From Acidobacteriota bacterium (lineage in GTDB: Bacteria > Acidobacteriota > Blastocatellia > UBA7656): 62,947 nt of DNA. The notes beneath the pieces are model-generated. The model did no database searches. It saw only the letters and a program-made list of their open reading frames with translations, and was not told the DNA's origin. The position numbers were made by a program, and so were the translations under genes. Below, piece by piece: positions 45,481 through 54,532 of the stretch. How positions within the stretch are numbered: position 1 is the first letter of the stretch; every line of letters begins with the position of its first letter. Location: NCBI GenBank assembly GCA_016201275.1, contig JACQDB010000003.1:1-62947 (forward strand), read 5' to 3'.

Positions 45481-48153
45481 ATGGCGAAACTCGAAAAACT
45501 CATAGGGCAAACACTCGACGGCAAATACCTGCTCGACAAACTTTTGGGGCAAGGCGGTATGGGCGCGGTCTTTCTCGCTACGCATTTGGGAACCAAAAGA
45601 CCTGTCGCGCTCAAAGTCATCGCGCCGCAATTCATGGCGAATGAAGAAGTCGGTGAGAGGTTTCGCCGCGAAGCCGAAGCCGCCGGTCGCCTGCGTCATC
45701 CGAATGTCGTCAACGTCACAGACTTTGGCGTGACGAACTTGGGCAAAGAACCGCTCGCTTATCTGGTGATGGAATATCTCGACGGGCATTCGCTCGGCGA
45801 TATGCTGAAAGAGAAGGGTCGCCTGCCACTTGATTTCGTGGTCGAGATTGTCGAGCAGATTTGTCTGGCCATCGGCAAGGCGCACCAACAAGGCATCATT
45901 CACCGCGATTTGAAGCCCGACAATATTTGGTTGCAACCCGATGGACGCGGCGGCTATCTGGTCAAGGTTCTGGATTTCGGACTGGCGAAACTGCGCGATG
46001 TGACCGCCGTTGATGACTCCGATGAAGCCACACGCAGCAATCCTTTCGCTACGCCAACACGGGCGATTTTGAATGATGGTCGAGCGACGGTTGGCGCAAT
46101 GAAAACCACTCAGCCGCAATACCTCAACGATGGCGACCGCGAAGCCGAGACGCAAATTCAACTCAACGCTAGTGCCGACCGCAAAGCGTCAACGCAAATG
46201 CAAACGCCGAATTCTACTGAACTCGAAGCCGCAACTTTATTGCAAGCACCTGTGCCGATTGAAGGCGACGCTGCCACGATGATACAACCGGCGACGACGC
46301 AACTTGAAGAAGCCACCTTGCTGCAAACGCCTGTGCTACTTGAAGCAGAGCCGCGCTTCAAATCATCAATAAATACGGGCGAAATCAAGCCTTCGTCGTC
46401 TGCTGACAAGAGCAGCGTCACTTCATCTTCGGCGGTAGAACTGACGCGCATCGGTTCGATTTTAGGCACGCCGTTGTATATGTCGCCCGAACAATGTCGC
46501 AGCGAACCCTTAGACCCGCGCTCGGATATTTACAGCCTCGGCGTCATCATCTATCAAATGCTCGCCGGTGCGCCGCCGTTTTCCGGCACGATGATGGAGT
46601 TGATGGACCAGCATTGCAGCGTCGTGCCACCGGCCTTGAAAGCGCAACGCGAAAACATTCCTGCGTCGGTGTCGAATCTGGTGATGGCGGCGCTCGAAAA
46701 GCCGCCGGAAAAACGCCCTGCCAGTGCCGAAATATTTGCCAATGCCTTGCGCGCCACTGCCGAAGGCGAAGCCGATTTATTGCGCCAGACTAAAGCTCTT
46801 TACTACTCGAATCAGCGCCTCTTCTTTCAAGCATCTCTGGTTATCTATGCGCCGTTGGCGGTGCTTTCCATCGCCGCCAGCGTGTTGTCCAATGCGACAA
46901 TAGGGAAATCCGTAGCCCTGACGACAAGTTTTTATTTCGTCATCTTCGCCGTGGTTTTATTGGCTACGCGATGGAATGCAGCGCTCTGCACCTTGATTAT
47001 CAAAGAGCAGCGTTTGCAACCCACGGCGACGATCAAACTGCTACCCCTGCTGCAAATTTTTATACGGCGTCTGCCCACTCTTTTAATCACCGCGATGCTG
47101 GCCTATGCAAAAGCTTTCTTCAATCTTTGGCGTTTGGTCAGGCCGGGCTGGCGCGAGTATGTGGATGATGCGTTGAGCGCTTCAGTGGTGGTGATGGAAG
47201 GCAAGCGCGGGGCGGCGGCGCTGTCGCGTTCGCAACATCTGGTGAACCCTTTGCGTGCGCTTGCACGGGCGATGGCAGCGCGTGATTTGGGCATCAGCGT
47301 CTTGTCACTGATTTTGTTTCCCTGCATCACGGTCATCATGACGATGTTGTTCGGCGGCGGTCGCGGCAATGTTTTTGCGGTGATGATGGTGCCGGTGCTG
47401 CGAAATTTTATCGTCACCTATTGCTGGTTCCTGTTGACCCTGATGCATACGATTTATGCCGCCGCGCCTTTGGCCATGCTGTATTTCAAAGCGCGGCAGG
47501 CAAGCGGCGAAATGCTGGAAGAGAACACCTCCGAACGCTGGCAGTTTGACGAAGCGCAGAAACGCCCTGACCAGATGGGCAAGGCCACTGTCGTGTGGTT
47601 TTCTCTGCCGCTGGTGTTGCTGGCCTTTATGCTGTTGACGCTGTTGCTTGATAGCGGCGGCTCCTTGATTGAAGCGGTGCGCGGTGGACGCATCGCTACG
47701 GTGAAGCGACTGCTTGCGGCGGGAGCCAATCCCAATGATAAGCGATTTGGCAGCACTTCGGTGTTGATGTTGGCGGCCAGAGACGGCCAGCTTGAAGCGG
47801 TCAACGCTTTGCTTGAGGCTGGCGCGAAGGTCAACGATCAAGATAGCGATGGCGATACGCCTTTGCTGTATGCGGCGATGGATAATCGCGTGGAGATCAT
47901 TCAAGCTTTGCTTGATGCAGGAGCCAATCTCAACGCTCGCAATCAACAAGGGCAAACCGCTTTGAGCCGCGCCGCGCAGCGCGGTCGCCGGGAAGCCGTA
48001 CAAGCATTATTGGCCAAGGGCGCAGACCTGCACCTCAAAGACCAGCAAGGCAAAAGCGCTTTGCAGTACGCCGAAGAAGAAGATCACAAGGAGATTGTGC
48101 AACTCTTGAAAGCCGCTGGCGCTAACGACTGGCGGGAAAGTTTGCTAAGATAA
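45481..48153 (+). CDS. Ser/Thr protein kinase with activation-loop insert, membrane segments and ankyrin repeats
   Basis: The 890-residue protein has an N-terminal PknB-type kinase domain: GQGGMGAVF (about residue 21), the Lys of VALKVIA, HRDLKPDN (about residue 140) and DFG at 165-167. The next landmark, GTPLYMSPE, comes only at residue 329, so about 140 extra residues lie in the activation segment. The insert is Thr/Gln/Glu-rich with repeats like EATLLQTP and EAATLLQAP. After the kinase come several hydrophobic segments (about 440-720) and four or five ankyrin repeats (about 735-885). The ATG at 45481 was chosen because the upstream region lies near the MITE. Its substrates are unknown. Confidence 0.9.
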   Translation: MAKLEKLIGQTLDGKYLLDKLLGQGGMGAVFLATHLGTKRPVALKVIAPQFMANEEVGERFRREAEAAGRLRHPNVVNVTDFGVTNLGKEPLAYLVMEYLDGHSLGDMLKEKGRLPLDFVVEIVEQICLAIGKAHQQGIIHRDLKPDNIWLQPDGRGGYLVKVLDFGLAKLRDVTAVDDSDEATRSNPFATPTRAILNDGRATVGAMKTTQPQYLNDGDREAETQIQLNASADRKASTQMQTPNSTELEAATLLQAPVPIEGDAATMIQPATTQLEEATLLQTPVLLEAEPRFKSSINTGEIKPSSSADKSSVTSSSAVELTRIGSILGTPLYMSPEQCRSEPLDPRSDIYSLGVIIYQMLAGAPPFSGTMMELMDQHCSVVPPALKAQRENIPASVSNLVMAALEKPPEKRPASAEIFANALRATAEGEADLLRQTKALYYSNQRLFFQASLVIYAPLAVLSIAASVLSNATIGKSVALTTSFYFVIFAVVLLATRWNAALCTLIIKEQRLQPTATIKLLPLLQIFIRRLPTLLITAMLAYAKAFFNLWRLVRPGWREYVDDALSASVVVMEGKRGAAALSRSQHLVNPLRALARAMAARDLGISVLSLILFPCITVIMTMLFGGGRGNVFAVMMVPVLRNFIVTYCWFLLTLMHTIYAAAPLAMLYFKARQASGEMLEENTSERWQFDEAQKRPDQMGKATVVWFSLPLVLLAFMLLTLLLDSGGSLIEAVRGGRIATVKRLLAAGANPNDKRFGSTSVLMLAARDGQLEAVNALLEAGAKVNDQDSDGDTPLLYAAMDNRVEIIQALLDAGANLNARNQQGQTALSRAAQRGRREAVQALLAKGADLHLKDQQGKSALQYAEEEDHKEIVQLLKAAGANDWRESLLR

Positions 48154-48193
48154 TTTTGCGCCCATCCGCAGAAAAATTTGTTTGGAGAGAAAC

Positions 48194-48904
48194 ATGGCTC
48201 AACCATCATCGCCCAGAGGCAACCCGATTCAGGATTATGTTACGGTTGCCGAACGCATAGAGAAATTTTACGAACGCTATCCCGAAGGTCGCATTGTCAC
48301 ACACATCGTCGAACACGATGCCGAACGCGGCTTCATCCTGATGCGCGCCGAAATTTATCGCAACCCGGACGACGCACAGCCCAGTGCAACCGGTCACGCT
48401 TACGAATACCGCGATGCCGGATATGTGCAAAAAACTTCTTACATAGAGGTCGGAGAAACTTCAGCAGTGGGCAGAGCCTTGGCGCTTTGCGGCTTTGAAG
48501 TGAAGCGCGGCATTGCCAGCCGTGAAGAGATGGAAAAACAGACGCGCATGGCGCAATCCGCCAGACCACAGGAGCGCGAAAGGGCGACACCCCCTGCGCC
48601 GAAAGCGGCTGCGCCGTCCGCGCCAGCAGCTAAAGTTGATAAGCCGACCGTTGTCGAACCCGCTGCCACTGCGGAAAAAAATGTTGCCGTAGAAAAGACT
48701 GGAACCGAGGGCTTGAAAGAGGAAATCCTGAATCTGCTGGAAGCCTTGAGACCGGGCGACCGTCGCGCACAAAGAGAGTTGCTTGTCGAACTCACGGGCA
48801 AACAGACCCGCGAAGAGTTGACCTATAAAGAAGCGTTGGCGCTGGTTGAAAAACTCAAGCAACAGAGTCGCCACCCCGCCGTTCAAGATGATCCCTTGAT
48901 GTAA
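48194..48904 (+). CDS. Phage-type single-strand annealing-like protein
   Basis: The 236-residue protein has an N-terminal domain with YVTVAERIEKFYERYPEG, MRAEIYRNP and the conserved block KTSYIEVGETSAVGRALALCG followed by GIASREEM. This block is found in phage recombination or ssDNA-binding proteins related to the Rad52/ERF group. After an Ala/Pro-rich linker (about 120-165) a C-terminal helical part follows. GGAGAG precedes ATG 48194. No other phage genes are near, so it looks like an orphan or a domesticated gene. Function in recombination is inference from the motif. Confidence 0.6.
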   Translation: MAQPSSPRGNPIQDYVTVAERIEKFYERYPEGRIVTHIVEHDAERGFILMRAEIYRNPDDAQPSATGHAYEYRDAGYVQKTSYIEVGETSAVGRALALCGFEVKRGIASREEMEKQTRMAQSARPQERERATPPAPKAAAPSAPAAKVDKPTVVEPAATAEKNVAVEKTGTEGLKEEILNLLEALRPGDRRAQRELLVELTGKQTREELTYKEALALVEKLKQQSRHPAVQDDPLM

Positions 48905-48924
48905 TCCTGAGGGCAATCATGGTT

Positions 48925-49018
48925 CTCTGGTAGTTGGCGTGAAGACGCCCAACATATAGAGGTTGCCACAGTAACCTTATACAATATCTTGGGAGTCTTC
49001 ACGGCAACTACCAGAGAG
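48925..49018. repeat. Palindromic element with about 28-bp inverted ends
   Basis: The arms 48925-48952 (CTCTGGTAGTTG...) and 48989-49018 (...CAACTACCAGAG) pair with two short interruptions. It encloses a 36-base centre. It looks like a MITE-type element or a large hairpin after the annealing-like gene. Confidence 0.6.
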
Positions 49019-49084
49019 TCGCAATCTTTGCGACAGCTTGCCGTGTGCGAAAAATCTTTCCTCCATTTCTTCTCTACAGGGGCT

Positions 49085-49145
49085 TATAGCGGCTTGCAGA
49101 GGTGTGCGATTGGTTGAGAGGCGGTCACAGACCGCCTCTCAACAG
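49085..49145 (+). mobile_element. MITE family C, copy 2 (truncated)
   Basis: It starts TATAGCGGCTTGCAGAGG and has the GTTGAGAGGCGG/CCGCCTCTCAAC stem, but the right arm is missing. Between here and 49537 I recognise no gene; a short GCGCTATGCGC palindrome lies near 49375. Confidence 0.65.
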
Positions 49146-49537
49146 GAATGATAGGATTATATTTTCCTCCTTTTCCCTTAACATATTTTTAAGGCTACGC
49201 TCAGGGCTTTATGTTGGACTGACCAAGATCGCCATCGTATAATTTTGCCATCATACTTTCATAGAGAGTTGGGCTGCGGCTGACAGTCCAGTGAAAGTAA
49301 AAAGGAAGAAGATGATGAGCATAAAACTGATCTTCGTATCCGTTGCCCAAGGGCAACCCGTACCTCCTCAACAAGCGCTATGCGCTTGCCAGATTTGTCC
49401 GGCAAATTAAGCCGCACCGCTACGATTGTAGAAGACCGCATAAAGCCTCAGCCGGTTCTTGGATAACCCATCGGCAGAATGCTGTGGTGCTGTTTGCACC
49501 ATCGGTATAGCTGATTTTGAAGGAAGGATAAAAGCGC

Positions 49538-50392
49538 ATGAAAGATAAATTGACGACTACCAAGCACTATTTGCTGGCCAGCGATTTCGATCAGACCTTG
49601 AGTTTTAATGACTCCGGCATCGTGTTGAGCGAGTTGCTCGGCACTTCGGGGTTTCAAGAAAAAGTCGCAGGGCTATCGCGTATGAACCTTGTGCAACAGG
49701 GCGGCGAACTGGCCTACCTGTTATTGCACGACCCGGAATATCGTTGTGTACGCAAAGAACATTTGATTGAAGCCGGCAAACGCATACGCCTCAAACAGAA
49801 CATTCATCTGCTGTCGCGCTTTCTCGAAAATGGCATTGAAGGGCATCACTTCTCGTTTTATGTGATTTCTGCCGCGCCCGAAGAAGTCATTCAAGCGGCA
49901 CTGGAAAATATCATTCCGCCGGAACGCATATACGGCACGCGCTTCCACTACGACCCGTCAAGCGGCGAGATTCAATCCATCGTCAGGGTTCCGGCAGGTT
50001 ACGGAAAGGTCGCCGTGCTTGACGAATTGCAAGCCAAACTCCAGCTCAGTTATGACCGCATCGTCTATGTTGGCGATGGCAGTTCCGATGTCCATGTGAT
50101 GTTGCACGTCAATCACCGCGAAGGTTTTACCATAGCGGTTTCGGAAGCGAAATATATTTCGCAAATCGCTAAACGCACCATCCTCAGCGACGATGCTTTG
50201 AGCGTGCTGGTGCCGATACTGGAAGACCTCGCGGGATGGCGGGATGCGGCGCGCATTCGTTCGTTGTTTGAAGCGCACGGCCTGCTGATTCAGGAATGGG
50301 ATAAAGTCCGCACCGATTGGTTGATGATTCGGGAAATGTTGCCGAGTGTGGAACCCGCAATGGCAATGGTATCGGAGGTGGCAGATGCTTGA
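49538..50392 (+). CDS. HAD-superfamily phosphatase
   Basis: The 284-residue protein has the HAD nucleophile motif DFDQTL with Asp16 and Asp18, a central S/T motif in VISAAPEE, a basic residue region around [11 protein letters not shown], and motif IV VGDGSSD near residues 178-183. The cap region between motifs I and II fits small-molecule phosphatases such as phosphoserine phosphatase relatives. The substrate cannot be read from the sequence. GAAGGA lies upstream of ATG 49538. It overlaps the next small membrane gene by 8 bases, so the two are cotranscribed. Confidence 0.85.
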   Translation: MKDKLTTTKHYLLASDFDQTLSFNDSGIVLSELLGTSGFQEKVAGLSRMNLVQQGGELAYLLLHDPEYRCVRKEHLIEAGKRIRLKQNIHLLSRFLENGIEGHHFSFYVISAAPEEVIQAALENIIPPERIYGTRFHYDPSSGEIQSIVRVPAGYGKVAVLDELQAKLQLSYDRIVYVGDGSSDVHVMLHVNHREGFTIAVSEAKYISQIAKRTILSDDALSVLVPILEDLAGWRDAARIRSLFEAHGLLIQEWDKVRTDWLMIREMLPSVEPAMAMVSEVADA

Positions 50393-50648
50393 TTGGCTTG
50401 GCTGGATTGCTACGGCAATTTTTGCGGCTTCCTATTTTTGCAAACAGCCTGCAAAGCTGTGCGGTGTGCAGGCGCTGGCGGCTTTGGTGTGGATCGGCTA
50501 TGGCGTATTGATTAAAGCCCCGCCGGTGATCGTGGCAAATCTGGTGGTCGCGATTGTTGCGGCGTACTCGGCGTGGCAGCAACCTCGCCGCCGCGCCTGC
50601 TTGAAGAGGAGCGGCGCGATGGTAAAGTCAGGCGACGAAAAATCATAG
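50385..50648 (+). CDS. Small membrane protein, YgjV/SemiSWEET-like
   Basis: The 87-residue protein has three hydrophobic helices: [33 protein letters not shown] and [19 protein letters not shown]. The size and the [19 protein letters not shown] segment resemble small three-helix proteins such as SemiSWEET transporters and YgjV. The start ATG 50385 overlaps the HAD stop and has GGAGG 6 bases upstream. The tail is basic. Function is not established. Confidence 0.65.
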   Translation: MLDWLGWIATAIFAASYFCKQPAKLCGVQALAALVWIGYGVLIKAPPVIVANLVVAIVAAYSAWQQPRRRACLKRSGAMVKSGDEKS

Positions 50649-50733
50649 GGATGAATTCGCCCTGATTGACAGCGTATCGCCTCTATGATTCAGCGAAAGC
50701 TTGATTATTTGTACACGAGGGCAGCCCGATGCG

Positions 50734-50784
50734 ATTTAGGGATCAACGCTTGCAACCTTGCAAGCGTTGATCCCTAAATTTTTT
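50734..50784 (+). terminator. Strong rho-independent terminator
   Basis: A perfect 22-bp stem (50734-50755 with 50758-50779) with a 2-base loop is followed by six T on the plus strand. It ends the HAD/membrane-protein transcript. Confidence 0.85.
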
Positions 50785-50806
50785 CAGCCCAATTGCCGCA
50801 GCGAAT

Positions 50807-52819
50807 TCACGGACAGCTACACGAGTTATTGCGGATGTCGCGGTCTGTAATCAGACATCGGGTCGTGCCTGGCGGTGTTTGCAGAGAGGCAGTGCCGGAC
50901 TTCACGGAACTATCCACCTTAACCAAGACTCGGCGATCCGAGGTGTAATGTTCGATGATGTAAACGCATCCACGCACCGTGACCTTGCCGACCCCTGTAT
51001 AGACCGCGCCGTTGCAGCAGAAGCGATAGGCTCCGGTTGTCAGATTGAAAAATATCACGTTGTTGCGATTGGTATCATCCTGCAAGCAACCGCTAAATAC
51101 GTTGAGCGTGAAACTGCAACTTGCGGTGTTGTTTGAAGCATCGGTTGCCGTGCAAGTGACGGTCGTGGTTCCGGTCGGGAAGGTCGAACCGGATGCCGGC
51201 GAGCAGACCACAGATGCGCCCGGACAATTATCGCTTACCTGTGGAGCCGGATAGGTCACCACGCCGCTGGCTGGCGGTGGGCAAACGGTCGCGGTGCTGG
51301 CGGGGATATTGGTACAAGTGATCTGCGGCGCTTGCGTATCCATCACCGTCACCGTGAAGTTGCAGGAAGCGCTATTGCCTGCCGCATCAGTAGAGGTGCA
51401 GGTGACTGTCGTTGTGCCTTTCGGAAAGGCGGAGCCGGATGAGGGCGAACAGACGACGGCGCAGGGTTCGCCACCATTCAGTGGCCGTCCACGCAGCGGA
51501 ATCGCGCAGGGGCAATTGTCGGTTGCCGTTGGCGAATCAAATACCACCACCGCCGAACATTGGTTCATATCTGTCGGCGCGGAAATATTATCTGGACAGG
51601 AAGCAATCGTTGGCGGTGTAGTATCGCCACTGGTGCAGACCGGCGCTTCATAAGCGCCAGCATCACACAGCGCGTTATTGTCGGAGTTGCCATCCACTGG
51701 TCGAGAGACGCCGCGTTGATCGGTGGTGACGGCGTTACTGCTGAGGTCGGTGCAATCTGAAACCGCATCAATCGCTACGCTTCCGTTAAGTAAGGCATGG
51801 GTAAAGGTGAGGCCGCCATTATCCTGCAAAGGGCCGAGATTGAGTTGCGCGGCGGTGACTTGAGTAAGGCCAGCGAAAGAGTTGTCAGTTGAGTAATTGA
51901 CGCCAGAAGCATTGATGGTGCCGCCGTTCGAGACATTGCCTCCCGATGGACTGTTGGCCACGATGGAGTTCTTGATATTCAGCGTCCCGGCGGATTCGTT
52001 ACGGATGCCGCCGCCGCTGCTGCTGGCGGAATTATTTGCCAGAGTAGTGTTGCTGAGGTTCGCTGTGCCGCCGTTAATGTGAATGCCGCCGCCACTGCTG
52101 CTGGCGGAGTTTCCCGACAACGTACTGTTGAGGATCGTCAGCGTGCCGCCACCCACCGCAACCCCGCCACCTAAACTAGCGCTATTGTTTGACAGCGTGC
52201 TGTTGACAATGCTCACCGCGCCGCCATTGCTGTAGAGGCCGCCGCCATCACCACCGGAGGCAGCGTTATTTGACAAGGTGCAAGTGCTGATCATCAGAGT
52301 GCCGCCATTATTGTAGAGGCCGCCGCCAACCACCGAGACGCCATTATTGGCGAGGCCGCCGCCAACAGCAGAGACGCTATGATTGGCGAGGCCGACGCCA
52401 ACAGCGACGGTTCCATTACTGATGGTCAGACCGGAGAGGGTCACGCTAATGCCACTGGCAACCTCGAAGACGCGGGACGCATTGTTCCCGCTGATGGTCA
52501 ACAGTTGCGGCCCTGGCCCGGTGATGGTCAGGTCTTCGGTAATCGCCGGCAGTTGTCCGCTGGTCAAGGTGATGGTGCCGAACAATTCGTCTTGAAAATC
52601 TATGGTATCCGCGCCCGCCGTTGCATTGGCATCGAGGATCGCCTGGCGGAGCGAACCTGCGCCGCTATCGCTAAGACTGGAGACGGTGAAGAGGGCTGGC
52701 ACACGGGCAGCGCTATAAACGCGCCTGCCTCTCCAGCCCAGGCCGAGTATGATTGCGATCATGATCAGCGCTACGATGAGCGCCAGACCAATTCTTTTTC
52801 TCATGATTGCCTGCCACAT
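50807..52819 (-). CDS. Secreted beta-helix protein with two HYR domains and a Cys-rich C-terminal domain
   Basis: The 670-residue protein has an N-terminal membrane segment or signal (about 8-33). A VSSLSDSGAGSLRQAI opening and beta-helix repeats rich in Asn, Ser and Gly follow (about 45-390; NSTLSNNSAS, SGGGI). Two HYR-type domains contain TTTVTCTSTDAAGN and TTTVTCTATDASNN. The last 95 residues (576-670) carry six to eight cysteines and begin CLQDDTN. That module also forms the mature part of the protein at 56954-57436. GGAGG is before the ATG. It is probably a surface or released adhesive protein; no enzyme motif is visible. Confidence 0.82.
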   Translation of the reverse strand: MWQAIMRKRIGLALIVALIMIAIILGLGWRGRRVYSAARVPALFTVSSLSDSGAGSLRQAILDANATAGADTIDFQDELFGTITLTSGQLPAITEDLTITGPGPQLLTISGNNASRVFEVASGISVTLSGLTISNGTVAVGVGLANHSVSAVGGGLANNGVSVVGGGLYNNGGTLMISTCTLSNNAASGGDGGGLYSNGGAVSIVNSTLSNNSASLGGGVAVGGGTLTILNSTLSGNSASSSGGGIHINGGTANLSNTTLANNSASSSGGGIRNESAGTLNIKNSIVANSPSGGNVSNGGTINASGVNYSTDNSFAGLTQVTAAQLNLGPLQDNGGLTFTHALLNGSVAIDAVSDCTDLSSNAVTTDQRGVSRPVDGNSDNNALCDAGAYEAPVCTSGDTTPPTIASCPDNISAPTDMNQCSAVVVFDSPTATDNCPCAIPLRGRPLNGGEPCAVVCSPSSGSAFPKGTTTVTCTSTDAAGNSASCNFTVTVMDTQAPQITCTNIPASTATVCPPPASGVVTYPAPQVSDNCPGASVVCSPASGSTFPTGTTTVTCTATDASNNTASCSFTLNVFSGCLQDDTNRNNVIFFNLTTGAYRFCCNGAVYTGVGKVTVRGCVYIIEHYTSDRRVLVKVDSSVKSGTASLQTPPGTTRCLITDRDIRNNSCSCP

Positions 52820-53062
52820 TTATTGATTCCTCCTGCGAATTCTTTTGCTGTTGAGCTGATGATTATCAAGGCTCGAAAAATTGCTTGGTGTTTCTGCTGA
52901 TACTCTAGCTTTGAGCGCCACAGACCTTATCACAGCGAAAGATTTTGTTCAAACATTCCCACCACCGAGAAGCAAATCGCGTGAGATAAAGTTGAGAGGC
53001 GGTCTGTAAGAATGGTTCAGTAAATCAAGTGCAACGGCAAGGATAAGCATTTCGAGGAGAGG

Positions 53063-53135
53063 TGACCACCGCAGGCTCGCCCGTACAGGGCATTGAAAAA
53101 TCACTCAAGTTTTGCAGGGTATTTCATCCATCATC
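53063..53135 (+). repeat. Repeat family F, copy 3, in the 52820-53227 gap
   Basis: The segment GTACAGGGCATTG...CTCAAGTTTTGCAGGG matches 270-361 (reverse) and 25060-25100. A half copy of the GTTGAGAGGCGGTC stem of family C lies before it at about 52992. No gene is seen in the gap. Confidence 0.55.
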
Positions 53136-53227
53136 CAAATGGTTGAAAGGCGCGGTCACCGCCCATCGCTCACCCGCCTGACTCTCAGGTAGTTTTGCCG
53201 TGCGAGATTCCCTGCCATTTGCGTGAC

Positions 53228-53746
53228 TCAGAGCTTGAAGGTTTTTTTGACCAGGTTGGATAGCCAGCGCGCAACTTTGGTGAAGGCTTGCGGCGGCGGC
53301 GAGGCGGCGGGGAAACTTTGATAGATGACTTGATGTTGCACTTCGCCCAGTTTTACGTTCAGCGTTTCGCTGTAATAGCGTTGGCCTGCACCGGCTCCGC
53401 CGTAAGTTCGCTCAAGGCTGAGAAAGCCGGACTGGTTGAGGAGCTTGACGAAGGCGCGAAGGTCTTTTTTAGAAAGCTGCGCTTCTCGCACACGCAAATC
53501 TTTTGGCGTCCAGCAGGGTCTTTGCTCAAGCCAGTTTTGGCAGCGGTTATCGGCATCCTGAAAGTAGGTGAGTTTCAACGTCAAGCCCTCGATGATAATG
53601 TCGCGGTACACGGTCTCCGCCGCATACACATAACGGGCGTGAATGTTGGTGTGTTGCTTCGGTTTGGTGGAGTGCGGCGCGGCAGAAGTAAGCAAAGCCG
53701 ACATCAACAGCAGGCCGAGCGCAAAACTCAGGATGGAGGTTTTCAT
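53228..53746 (-). CDS. Secreted protein of unknown function
   Basis: The 172-residue protein has a signal peptide (about 1-22, ending SAAPH). The body has strands (VYRDIIIEGLTLKLTYF), two Cys in CQNWLEQRPC, a helix (SKKDLRAFVKLLNQSGFLSLE) and YYSETLNVKLGEVQHQVIYQ. I do not recognise the family. AGAGAAG stands before ATG 53746. The helix-strand order resembles small inhibitor-like secreted proteins, but that is only an impression. It is downstream of the DUF2911 gene on the same strand. Confidence 0.65.
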   Translation of the reverse strand: MKTSILSFALGLLLMSALLTSAAPHSTKPKQHTNIHARYVYAAETVYRDIIIEGLTLKLTYFQDADNRCQNWLEQRPCWTPKDLRVREAQLSKKDLRAFVKLLNQSGFLSLERTYGGAGAGQRYYSETLNVKLGEVQHQVIYQSFPAASPPPQAFTKVARWLSNLVKKTFKL

Positions 53747-53888
53747 CGGGGCTTCTCTATTTACGCTTCGCCAGCCGCAAGGCCGAGAGCCGACCTTTGG
53801 TTGACGCGCTTTTGTCGGAAAGAGCAAAACGCAAAACCGCTCCACCGTGGCGCAGCCTTGCGTTTTACAAAAGTCTATTCAGCGAATC

Positions 53889-54401
53889 CTATTTCACTCC
53901 GAGGTCGCCGCTCAAGACCAGCGTTCCCCATTGGACTTTGACATTGGCTTTGCCGTGGTCATCGGCGAGCGCGATGGTGAACAACTCGACGGAATCTTTG
54001 GCAGTGGATTGTTGCAAAGGCAATTCGGCAACATAGCCGTCTTTCAGTACCGGCGAACCCCAGACCCCGGTCTTGGGATGAAAGCACAGATGCCATTGAG
54101 TATCGCTGACCTTTTTCGCCCACAACGAATATTTGCCGGGTGCGAGTTTGGTGCCGGCAATATCGAGTTCGGCGGCGGTGTCAATCTGCGTCGCCTGATT
54201 TTTGCCGAGCCGCCACACCGTGCCAACCGGCGCTAACGAGAGCAAGTCCCGCCCTTTCAATTCCGGGCGACCGTAATCTATGGAGAGAGTTTTGCCTTTG
54301 ATGGTGGCTTCTGCTTTGCCGCGATCATTGCCGCCTTGCGCGCAGGCGATCACCGCCAGACAAAGTATGACCAGTATAGGCAGTAGTTTCGTCAATTTCA
54401 T
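53889..54401 (-). CDS. DUF2911 family exported protein
   Basis: The 170-residue protein has a signal peptide with a possible lipobox (CLAVIACAQ) at its start. The body reads ATIKGKTLSIDYGRPELKGR, VWRLGKNQATQIDT, LAPGKYSLWA and TGVWGSPVLKDG, the DUF2911 pattern common in Acidobacteria and Bacteroidota. The function is unknown. GGAGG lies 11 bases before ATG 54401. It is the upstream gene of a pair with 53228-53746 on the same strand. Confidence 0.85.
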   Translation of the reverse strand: MKLTKLLPILVILCLAVIACAQGGNDRGKAEATIKGKTLSIDYGRPELKGRDLLSLAPVGTVWRLGKNQATQIDTAAELDIAGTKLAPGKYSLWAKKVSDTQWHLCFHPKTGVWGSPVLKDGYVAELPLQQSTAKDSVELFTIALADDHGKANVKVQWGTLVLSGDLGVK

Positions 54402-54532
54402 GGTAATGGTTTTCCTCCGAAAAATTTTTTGATGGCAATCCACTGAGCAAGAATAGTAGCCGCGCCCCTTCGCGCCGACAAGCCTATGACAATATTTTAC
54501 AACTGCTGTGGCGACGTAAAACTTGGCAGCCT

